Assembly (NCBI GenBank): GCA_030692905.1
Contig: JAUYBT010000162.1
Location: 1-11,220 of the forward strand
Origin: Bacteroidales bacterium
GTDB taxonomy: Bacteria > Bacteroidota > Bacteroidia > Bacteroidales > VadinHA17
Direction of reading: 5' to 3'
Length of the DNA: 11,220 nt
Part shown: in pieces, positions 5,785-11,220 of the stretch
Position numbering within the stretch: the stretch's first letter is position 1
Layout: every line of letters starts with the position of its first letter
Program-made: the position numbers and the translations under genes
Notes under the pieces: generated by a model
Seen by the model: only the letters and a program-made list of their open reading frames with translations
What the model was told of the DNA's origin: nothing
Database searches by the model: none

Positions 5785-6876
5785 ATGAAAACATTAAAAA
5801 CCATCTTCTTCATATTATTAATAGTATTTGTAATGAATCCGGTTGTTGAAGGACAGATTCCTGATTTATTTATCAATGCAAACTCCGGAAATGACCATAA
5901 CATTGGATCGAAAGGACAGCCCTTAAAAACACTGAACGAAGCAGCAGAAAGGGTCAATAAAGCCAATGGAAAAGGAGCAATTACTATTTATATTTCTGAA
6001 GGTATTTATGGTCTGGACGAAACAGTAACTTTTCATCCACCGAACTGGCATTTCTCTAAAGATGAACGATTGACTATCCGTGCAACAGTTTTGCCGGATG
6101 ATGCCGACTGGAACCCTGGAATGATGCCGGTAATTGTTTCAACAATGCCTCTTGATTTTAAACCTAATGGAAGAGTGGATCCACTTGGCGGGGCATCATA
6201 CGGTATTCAAATTGAAACCGGTCATGTTACAATTCAAGGTTTAAGGGTTTTAGGTACTCCCGTTCATGAAAGACCTAAAGACGGACTAGTTAAAAGAAAT
6301 TACCCAATTGTGCGAGAAGGCCGAAATCTTGACGACTTGCGAATTACCCAGTGTCTGTTTATCGGCGACAAGCAAGCCATTCCAAACCACTTGGCGATAC
6401 TGGCCAGCGGACAAGGTGTGGTCGTTGATCACTGTGTATTCTATCATTGTAAAGATGCTATTGTCTTTTGGTTTTCTGACGAACCTGCCAGGAATTGTGA
6501 AGTACATCACAATCTTTTTATTGGCAATTATGGTGCAAATGTTTGGTCATGGTCTGCCGACGAAGATTTAAAATTTTATAATAATGTTGTCGGGAACACC
6601 AATGTTTTTTGGATTTTAAACAGAGATGGTCAAAAATCGTTTTCCCTTTCAAACTCACTTGTTATCGGATATAATGAGCTGGTTAACAAAGGTGGTGGAC
6701 CATCTGGGTTCGGGGAAAAAGCAGATTCAAATAAATTGAAACTTGGCGAGGGTGTAATTATCAAAAAAGAAGGTACCTTACAAATTGAAGAAGATCCCAT
6801 AAAAAGAAACTATTTACATCTAATCCCAGGCTCTCTGGGGGCCGACCTTGGAGCGGGATTATTCATTAAAAACTAA
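5785..6876 (+). CDS. Secreted right-handed parallel beta-helix protein
   Basis: The 363-residue protein starts with a signal peptide, MKTLKTIFFILLIVFVMNP, and probable cleavage near VEG-Q. The segment after it (residues about 28-75, INANSGNDHNIGSKGQPLKTLNEA) is the usual entry to a parallel beta-helix. Helix-type coils follow, with GHVTIQGLRV, NLDDLRITQCLFIG, GVVVDHCVFYHCKDAIVFW, CEVHHNLFIGNYGANVW and LKFYNNVVGNTNVFW. The end, LIPGSLGADLGAGLF, is typical of such proteins. Related proteins bind or cleave uronic-acid polysaccharides, but many have no known activity and no catalytic set can be assigned here. No sorting domain is visible. It lies 41 bases after the oxidoreductase and 11 bases before the macrodomain gene, so it is probably co-transcribed, although an exported protein among cytosolic enzymes is unexpected. 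Confidence 0.85.
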   Translation: MKTLKTIFFILLIVFVMNPVVEGQIPDLFINANSGNDHNIGSKGQPLKTLNEAAERVNKANGKGAITIYISEGIYGLDETVTFHPPNWHFSKDERLTIRATVLPDDADWNPGMMPVIVSTMPLDFKPNGRVDPLGGASYGIQIETGHVTIQGLRVLGTPVHERPKDGLVKRNYPIVREGRNLDDLRITQCLFIGDKQAIPNHLAILASGQGVVVDHCVFYHCKDAIVFWFSDEPARNCEVHHNLFIGNYGANVWSWSADEDLKFYNNVVGNTNVFWILNRDGQKSFSLSNSLVIGYNELVNKGGGPSGFGEKADSNKLKLGEGVIIKKEGTLQIEEDPIKRNYLHLIPGSLGADLGAGLFIKN

Positions 6877-6887
6877 AGTAATCAACA

Positions 6888-7685
6888 ATGCCAGTGGAAG
6901 ACTTTGATATCATACTGAATAGTTTAATAGGAGAACATGCACAGTACAGTCAGGTGATTATTCCATCAGATTTGGTAGAGAAAAGGCGACTTATGCGTTC
7001 TCTGATGAACATTCGTCAACCACTGGAAGTATCAGAACTTTTACTCAGGGCACAGGACGAAGAATTGAAAAAACAACTTTTTGAAAAAGGGATAGTTGGA
7101 TTAGACCAGTTTCAGGTATCTGCAAAGGAAAAGCGTCTGAAATTATGGCAGGGAGATATTACAAGACTTAAAGTTGATGCAATTGTCAATGCAGCAAACA
7201 ATCAGATGCTTGGATGCTTTGTTCCATTGCATAACTGTATCGATAATGCGATACATTCGGCAGCAGGGATCCAATTACGGCTGGAGTGTTATGAGATAAT
7301 GAAAACACAAGGCTATCCTGAACCAACAGGCTTGGCAAAGATGACTAAAGGTTATAACCTCCCTGCAAAATATGTAATTCATACAGTTGGTCCAATCATT
7401 GATAATGGAAATGTCACGAAGGAGGTTGAATATCAGCTTGCTTCCTGTTATCAGTCATGTCTTCAGCTGGCAGATGAAAATAAACTCAGGAGTATTGCAT
7501 TCTGTTGCATTTCAACCGGGGAATATATGTTCCCGAATCAGCTGGCAGCAGAAATTGCAATCAGGACGGTCTGTGAACATTTTGACTTATACTCTGCTTC
7601 AGGAATTGAAACCGTGGTTTTTAATGTTTTCAAGGATATTGATTACTCTATCTACAGTAAAATATTAAAGTGTGGCCAGGTATGA
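6888..7685 (+). CDS. Zinc-type macrodomain protein-ADP-ribose hydrolase
   Basis: A helical N-terminal part (residues 1-80) precedes a macrodomain (about 83-260). The ADP-ribose-binding motifs are WQGDIT (87-92) and DAIVNAAN (97-104). The zinc-macro signature GCFVPLHNC follows, with Cys110, His115 and Cys117 as the expected zinc ligands, then IDNAIHSAAG. A downstream STGEY loop contacts the ribose and phosphate. Zinc-macrodomains of Staphylococcus and Streptococcus remove ADP-ribose placed by the neighbouring SirTM on the lipoyl carrier GcvH-L (established, Rack and colleagues 2015). The length of 265 residues is usual. Its stop overlaps the sirtuin start as ATGA, so the pair is translationally coupled. 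No GcvH-L or lipoate ligase gene is in the window, so the target is unknown. Confidence 0.92.
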   Translation: MPVEDFDIILNSLIGEHAQYSQVIIPSDLVEKRRLMRSLMNIRQPLEVSELLLRAQDEELKKQLFEKGIVGLDQFQVSAKEKRLKLWQGDITRLKVDAIVNAANNQMLGCFVPLHNCIDNAIHSAAGIQLRLECYEIMKTQGYPEPTGLAKMTKGYNLPAKYVIHTVGPIIDNGNVTKEVEYQLASCYQSCLQLADENKLRSIAFCCISTGEYMFPNQLAAEIAIRTVCEHFDLYSASGIETVVFNVFKDIDYSIYSKILKCGQV

Positions 7686-8530
7686 ATGAGGGATACTCAG
7701 AGAGAATAGAAAGAGCTGGAAAAGCAATTCAAAACGCAGAAAAGCTGGTAATAGGAGCCGGAGCGGGACTATCTGCAGCCGCAGGCATTGAATACAATGG
7801 GAAAAGGTTTACCGAGAACTTTAAACCTTTCGTTGAAAAATATGGAATGAAAGACCTTTACACTTCCAGCTTTTTCCCCTTCAGAACTCAGGAAGAGAAG
7901 TGGGCATATTGGGCAAGACATATCAGTCTAAACCTGTTTGAAACACCTGTTAAGGAATTATATATTTCATTGATTGAGCTTGTATCCGCGAAGGATTACT
8001 TCGTCATCACTACAAATGTGGAGGGGCAGTTCAGGAAAGCTGGAGTTGATAAATCCAAGTTTTTCGAGATCCAGGGTAATTATGGCTATTTCCAGTGTGA
8101 GAAAGGTTGTCATGATAAGTTGTACTTTAATGAACATATAGTTGTACAAATGCTTTCAGAAACTTCAGATTGCACGATACCTTCATCACTGGTTCCCAAA
8201 TGTCCTGTGTGTGGTGGAAATATGGAAGTCAATCTGCGTAAGGATAATTTTTTCGTTCAGGACAGTAGCTGGTATACTTCAGAGGGTAATTATAGAAAAT
8301 CCATCTCAGGGACAGAATCTATATCAACAGTATTTATTGAACTCGGTGTTGGTTACAACACTCCCGGAATTATCAGGTTCCCTTTTGAAACTATGGTTCA
8401 TAATAATCCTAACGCCCTGCTGATCAGAGTTAACAGGGATCATCCTAATGGTATGACTGAAAACCTTGGATCGACAATATCTTTCAACGAGGATATGACG
8501 GCAGTCATTGATGATTTTAGAAATTATTGA
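7682..8530 (+). CDS. Class M sirtuin (SirTM), protein ADP-ribosyltransferase type
   Basis: The start at 7682 is chosen over an in-frame ATG at 7670 because it overlaps the macrodomain stop as ATGA; this gives 282 residues. The NAD motif GAGAGLSAAAG is at 25-35. A four-Cys zinc site is Cys139, Cys143, Cys174 and Cys177. The usual catalytic His of sirtuins is Gln131 (in EIQGNY), as in SirTM enzymes, which transfer ADP-ribose instead of deacetylating (established). Two positions look unusual: the conserved N-(I/V)-D reads N112-V113-E114, and QGDY reads QGNY at 131-134. These may alter activity. In known operons SirTM modifies lipoylated GcvH-L during oxidative stress and the zinc-macrodomain reverses it. 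The target here is not evident; the Cys-Gly peptide or an off-window lipoyl protein are possible (inference). A terminator follows at 8587. Confidence 0.92.
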   Translation: MNEGYSERIERAGKAIQNAEKLVIGAGAGLSAAAGIEYNGKRFTENFKPFVEKYGMKDLYTSSFFPFRTQEEKWAYWARHISLNLFETPVKELYISLIELVSAKDYFVITTNVEGQFRKAGVDKSKFFEIQGNYGYFQCEKGCHDKLYFNEHIVVQMLSETSDCTIPSSLVPKCPVCGGNMEVNLRKDNFFVQDSSWYTSEGNYRKSISGTESISTVFIELGVGYNTPGIIRFPFETMVHNNPNALLIRVNRDHPNGMTENLGSTISFNEDMTAVIDDFRNY

Positions 8531-8546
8531 GCTGTAACTCACTTAA

Positions 8547-8582
8547 CTGGTTGCAACTTTTGTCCGTTCGGGGTACCGAACG
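8547..8582 (+). repeat. Dispersed intergenic repeat, copy B
   Basis: This is a full copy of the GGTTGCAACTTTT plus TCCGTTCGGGGTAC element (8547-8576), 16 bases after the sirtuin stop codon. In this copy the tail continues into a perfect 7-base-pair hairpin, CGTTCGG (8565-8571) with CCGAACG (8576-8582) and loop GGTA, which the other copies lack. Confidence 0.85.
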
Positions 8583-8586
8583 AGAC

Positions 8587-8618
8587 AAGAGGTCATTTTC
8601 GACCTCTTTCTTATTTTT
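8587..8618 (+). terminator. Rho-independent terminator of the ACGX-sirtuin operon
   Basis: AAGAGGTC (8587-8594) pairs with GACCTCTT (8601-8608) around a 6-base loop, followed by a T-rich run to 8618. It is 57 bases after the sirtuin stop codon and marks the likely end of the operon beginning at 3288. Confidence 0.8.
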
Positions 8619-8676
8619 GGGAACGTCCCAAATCCTCGCTGGCATTGAGGATGAACTGTTTGGTTCGATGAAAGTA

Positions 8677-8748
8677 CCGGTTGCAACTTTTGACCGTTCC
8701 GTTCCTGTTTTTTCTTTTTAGCACACCAATAGCAACTTTTATGTTCGG
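8677..8748 (+). repeat. Degenerate repeat copies C and E
   Basis: Copy C (8677-8700) matches the element through CCGGTTGCAACTTTTG and ACCGTTC, then diverges before the GGGGTAC end. A weaker copy E (8731-8748) keeps AGCAACTTTTAT and GTTCGG. A T-rich stretch (8708-8719) separates them, without a convincing hairpin. They look like decayed members of the family. Confidence 0.6.
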
Positions 8749-8845
8749 ATCATATCATATGTTACATAATAATTTTTATTTTAGAAACTTTATTATATAT
8801 TGAAACAGTAATAATATGATAACAAAAATGAAAGGAGTAATGAAA

Positions 8846-9816
8846 ATGAAACAAAGTAAGATATTTATTCCGGTGATTGTCTTATTAGTTTGCATATCGA
8901 ATATCTATTCACAAGACTGGCCCCAGTATCTTGGACCCAACAGAAATGGTTTGTCACCCCAGAAAGGCATTTTACGCTCCTGGCCTCAGCAAGGGCCGGA
9001 AGTTCTATGGACTGTTGATGTGGGCATCGGTTTTGGCGGACCTGTTGTCAAAGACGGTAAGGTCTATTTACTGGACAGAGATGACCAGGTTGGCGATAAA
9101 CTGAGATGTTTAGCCCTTTCCAGTGGAAAAGAACTCTGGAATTTTGGTTATGAAGCTCCCGGTTCTGTTATGTTTCCTGGTTCGCGAAGTGTACCGACTT
9201 TAGACGGAAATCTAATTTATTCTTGCGGTCCTTACGGGAACCTGTTTTGCATAGACATCAATACACACAAGCCCGTCTGGAATAAAAACGTTTGGACTGA
9301 TTTCGGAGGAGGTGAAATTCCGAGATGGGCAATTACTCAGTGTCCTTTAGTTTACGGTGATTTGCTTATTTTGGCTTCACAGGCACCTCAGGCAGGGGTT
9401 GTGGCTTATGAAAAACTCTCTGGTAAGGTTAGATGGACAACGCCTTCTCTTGGATCTGTCGGATATGTTAGTCCGTCAATCATAAAAGTTGGCGAAGATA
9501 GCCATGTTGTAATGATAACCGCTTCAGCTGGTCGTGGAGAAAGCGCCAGCGGTGGTAAAGTGGTTGGAATTGACCCGCTTACCGGGAAGAAAACCGAACT
9601 GGAGTATCTGCAGAAGGTACGCTTTATATTTATGATGAAAAGAATGGAAATGTAGGACTTCTGAAGGCTAATCCTGAAAAATTCGATCTGGTCAGCAGTT
9701 TTAAGGTTACTCAGAGCGATTCAGTACCATTCTGGACACACCCTGTAATCCACAACGGGGTTCTCTATATCAGGCACACCAATGCTTTGATGGCTTACAT
9801 TATTAAAGCAAAATAA
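8846..9816 (+). pseudogene. PQQ-like beta-propeller protein, broken by internal deletion and frameshift
   Basis: The 5' part encodes a signal peptide (MKQSKIFIPVIVLLVCISN) and propeller blades of the PQQ/BamB-like kind, with DWPQYLGPNRNGLSP, WTVDVGIGFGGPVVKDGKVYL and LSGKVRWTTPSLGSVGYV. The frame ends at 9655 after an unrelated tail (KVRFIFMMKRMEM). From about 9610 the family sequence resumes in another frame, with EGTLYIYDEKNGNVGLLKA, then TQSDSVPFWTHPVIHNGVLY, ending at TAA 9814-9816. The two parts together cover roughly 320 residues; relatives are usually about 400, so about 80-100 residues appear lost at a junction near 9600-9615. The start ATG 8846 is preceded by AAAGGAG; earlier in-frame ATGs at 8816, 8828 and 8840 are less likely. 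Such secreted propellers sit beside glycan enzymes but their role is undefined. A base-call or assembly error is an alternative to a true deletion. Confidence 0.8.
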
Positions 9817-9849
9817 CTTGTATTTTTTGTGAACTTATTTAGAAAAAAG

Positions 9850-9888
9850 CCGGATATCCGGTTGCAACTTTTATCCGTTCGGGGTACA
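9850..9888 (+). repeat. Dispersed intergenic repeat, copy D
   Basis: Bases 9855-9888 match copy A at 33 of 34 positions. The left end overlaps a perfect 12-base palindrome, CCGGATATCCGG (9850-9861). It starts 33 bases after the stop codon of the propeller pseudogene and, like copies A and B, is followed by a terminator-like hairpin. Confidence 0.85.
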
Positions 9889-9900
9889 CTAATAACAACA

Positions 9901-9941
9901 AAACCTCTGAATATCAATCATTTCAGAGGGTTTAATTTTTT
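9901..9941 (+). terminator. Rho-independent terminator after repeat copy D
   Basis: AAACCTCTGAA (9901-9911) pairs with TTCAGAGGGTTT (9922-9933) with one extra G, giving an 11-base-pair stem, followed by AATTTTTT. It would end transcription of the propeller pseudogene and separate it from the sialidase-like gene. Confidence 0.8.
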
Positions 9942-10048
9942 CAGGGTAAGAATCAGGGTAAGAGATATGATATAAAGTTTTTCAAAGATGCTTCAAAAGA
10001 AGCATTACATAATTTGCGTAATTTTCAGAGATATTAAAAATAAATGTT

Positions 10049-11098
10049 ATGAATACACTTAAAAAAGTAATTACCATATTGGTTATGTTAATGTTTATAA
10101 TCTCATTATATTCTCAGAAGACATCACCCGAAAAAATTAAAGCTGAAGTTATAAAATCTGAATTTATCTATGAAAAAGCCTCTTTCCGGAGTTGTCATGC
10201 ATCAACTGTTATTGAAACAGATGCGGGTATTTTAGCTGCCTGGTTTGGCGGAACGGGTGAAGGCCGTCCGGATGTTTGTATTTATACCTCAGTGAATAAA
10301 GGCGGGAACTGGAGTAGCCCTGAACTGGTTGCCGACGGTATTATTAATGATACGCTTCGATATCCTTGCTGGAACCCGGTGCTTTTTAAGAGGGATAATG
10401 GTGATATAATTCTCTTTTATAAAGTTGGGCCAAGTCCCCGTGAATGGTGGGGGATGTATAAAATCTCAAAAGATGATGGAAAATCATGGTCAGAAAAGGT
10501 TCAGATACCCGACAATCTTCTGGGGCCGATCAAAAACAAAGCAGAAAGATTAAAAAATGGGACAATCCTTTATCCTACAAGTATAGAGACTACGCAAAAC
10601 TGGAATGTTTACGTCGAAATGTCGGATCAGGATTTAAATCATTGGAGAAAAGCAAAAATTGACAACAACGGTTTTAATGCTATTCAGCCCACCATTATTT
10701 TTTACAAAGGCAGGAAGATTCAAATGCTTTGCCGAAGTAAAGAAAAAAAAATCGTGGAGACATGGTCTCACAATAAAGGAAAAACGTGGTCTCCATTAAA
10801 AGCTACAACCCTTATTAACAATAATTCAGGTATTGATGCTGTATCTCTTGACAATGGCATACAGTTACTGATATGTAATCCCATTGAGAATGGAAGGAAC
10901 AAGTTGGCACTATTTGCTACTGTTGACGGAAAAAACTGGAGCGAAATAATCGTTTTGGAAGATGAGCCGAAAGGTGAATTCAGTTACCCTGCAATTATCC
11001 AGGGGAAAGACGGTACCATACATATCACTTATACTTATAACCGGGTAAAAATTAAATATGTCCATTTAAATATTCTTAAAAGTAAGTCTGGTAAATAA
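10049..11098 (+). CDS. Secreted sialidase-like BNR-repeat protein
   Basis: The 349-residue protein has a signal peptide (MNTLKKVITILVMLMFIIS, cleavage near YSQ) and a six-bladed sialidase-type propeller. Asp-box motifs are SVNKGGNW (81-88), SKDDGKSW (140-147) and SHNKGKTW (240-247), with a weak one at TVDGKNW (291-297). The opening FRSCHASTVIETDAGILAAW and the closing FSYPAIIQGKDGTIHITYTY are characteristic of the BNR_2 (PF13088) sialidase-like group. Conserved arginines near residues 47, 167 and 332 could form a carboxylate-binding triad, but true neuraminidase activity should not be assumed; many members act on other plant or algal glycans or are uncharacterised. It is followed 31 bases later by a symporter gene, suggesting release and import of the same sugar (inference). 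Confidence 0.88.
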   Translation: MNTLKKVITILVMLMFIISLYSQKTSPEKIKAEVIKSEFIYEKASFRSCHASTVIETDAGILAAWFGGTGEGRPDVCIYTSVNKGGNWSSPELVADGIINDTLRYPCWNPVLFKRDNGDIILFYKVGPSPREWWGMYKISKDDGKSWSEKVQIPDNLLGPIKNKAERLKNGTILYPTSIETTQNWNVYVEMSDQDLNHWRKAKIDNNGFNAIQPTIIFYKGRKIQMLCRSKEKKIVETWSHNKGKTWSPLKATTLINNNSGIDAVSLDNGIQLLICNPIENGRNKLALFATVDGKNWSEIIVLEDEPKGEFSYPAIIQGKDGTIHITYTYNRVKIKYVHLNILKSKSGK

Positions 11099-11129
11099 TA
11101 GCTGAAACACTGTTTATATTTCTTCAAAG

Positions 11130-11220
11130 ATGAAAATTATAGATGTCATTATATTTTTAGTCTATCTGATCGGAATTGTTCTTTTCGGCGGTTCCTTTTA
11201 CAAAAAAAACAAATCATCTT
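11130..11220 (+). CDS. Sodium:solute symporter (SSS family), N-terminal fragment, cut by window edge
   Basis: Only 30 codons are present. They encode MKIIDVIIFLVYLIGIVLFG followed by GSFYKKNKSS, which is the typical first membrane helix and positive loop of SSS transporters of Bacteroidota that import sugars or sialic acid with sodium. It is read in the same direction as the sialidase-like gene and 31 bases after it, so the two are probably co-transcribed. The substrate cannot be deduced from this fragment. Confidence 0.72.
   Translation, partial: MKIIDVIIFLVYLIGIVLFGGSFYKKNKSS

Larger units (their letters stand above)
8531..8845. other. 315-base spacer rich in repeats and hairpins
   Basis: No gene is supported here. 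It contains repeat copy B, a terminator, a TTTGGGA/TCCCAAA hairpin (8616-8622 with 8626-8632), an ATCCTC/GAGGAT hairpin (8632-8637 with 8647-8652), degenerate repeat copies C and E, then about 85 AT-rich bases leading to the propeller gene. AAAGGAG at 8831-8837 is a good ribosome-binding site, unusual in this window, and selects ATG 8846 at 8-base spacing. No TAnnTTTG promoter was found. Confidence 0.65.
9817..10048. other. 232-base spacer with repeat, terminator and small hairpins
   Basis: No gene is supported. Besides repeat copy D and its terminator, it holds a tandem pair TCAGGGTAAGA (9941-9951 and 9953-9963) and a perfect hairpin ATGCTTC (9988-9994) with GAAGCAT (9999-10005) around an AAAA loop. 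The hairpin lies in the leader region of the sialidase-like gene and has no U tract, so it may be an mRNA structure or operator. No consensus promoter was found. Confidence 0.6.

Noticed and set aside
6888..8530. Macrodomain and sirtuin as a toxin-antitoxin or anti-phage pair of the DarT/DarG type
   Set aside because: The enzyme is a sirtuin and not a DarT fold, and the macrodomain carries the zinc-macro signature of SirTM partners; a defence role is not excluded but has no direct support.
8527..8721. A 64-codon open frame after the sirtuin gene
   Set aside because: It consists of repeat copy B, the terminator hairpin and repeat copy C, with no family resemblance.
2575..9888. Interpreting the dispersed repeat as a CRISPR array or integron attC series
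   Set aside because: Copies are far apart with no regular spacers, and no cas or integrase gene is present; the GTTGCAAC palindrome alone is not an attC site.
9936..10036. Short frame reading KFFKDASKEALHNLRNFQRY before a stop
   Set aside because: It looks protein-like and could be a coding relic, but it has no plausible start and no recognised family, so no gene is called.

Overview
The window reads as a chromosomal accessory region of a Bacteroidota bacterium, probably of the marine or anaerobic Bacteroidales/Marinilabiliales kind; the genus cannot be fixed from sequence alone. Supporting signs are AT-rich spacers, mostly A-rich leaders instead of strong Shine-Dalgarno sites, one clean Bacteroidota-type promoter (TTTG, 20 bases, TAnnTTTG) at 3288-3319, secreted glycan-active enzymes, and a Nudix-derived (NrtR/AraR-type) sugar regulator. 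Family names below come from motifs read by eye; no database search was run.

Left block (1-2436). A secreted GH2 beta-galactosidase-like enzyme runs leftward off the window edge. It is divergent from a Nudix-winged-helix regulator whose Nudix box has lost catalytic glutamates. Their shared 211-base spacer carries near-identical 20-base boxes, one inside an inverted repeat, that are candidate operators. A 349-base spacer follows (2437-2785). It contains a dispersed repeat, a very stable hairpin likely to terminate in both directions, and a low-complexity tract.

Central block (2786-8618) is the most interesting part. An HxlR-family redox-type regulator faces leftward, with TACTC/GAGTA half-sites over its own promoter. 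Rightward, from a near-perfect promoter, runs a probable six-gene operon: a 103-residue Cys-Gly repeat peptide of the ACGX type; an intergenic hairpin that may limit downstream expression; a radical SAM/SPASM maturase; an NAD(P)H:quinone oxidoreductase-like MDR protein; a secreted right-handed beta-helix protein; a zinc-type macrodomain ADP-ribosyl hydrolase; and a class M sirtuin (SirTM). The last two genes overlap by ATGA. SirTM and zinc-macrodomain pairs are normally linked to a lipoyl carrier (GcvH-L) and a lipoate ligase (LplA2). Neither is present here, and a putative RiPP cassette with a quinone reductase occupies the neighbourhood instead. The seven cysteines of the peptide have symmetric spacing (4-14-12-12-14-4).

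Right block (8619-11220). A PQQ-type beta-propeller gene appears broken by an internal deletion and frameshift. It is followed by an intact secreted sialidase-like (BNR) protein and the first 30 codons of a sodium:solute symporter, which together look like a glycan-use locus.

A dispersed element with a GGTTGCAACTTTT core and a TCCGTTCGGGGTAC tail occurs three times complete and twice degenerate. All copies lie on the + strand in spacers. Each complete copy sits 3' of a + strand gene and is followed within 1-13 bases by a terminator-like hairpin, which suggests a repeat-terminator module.
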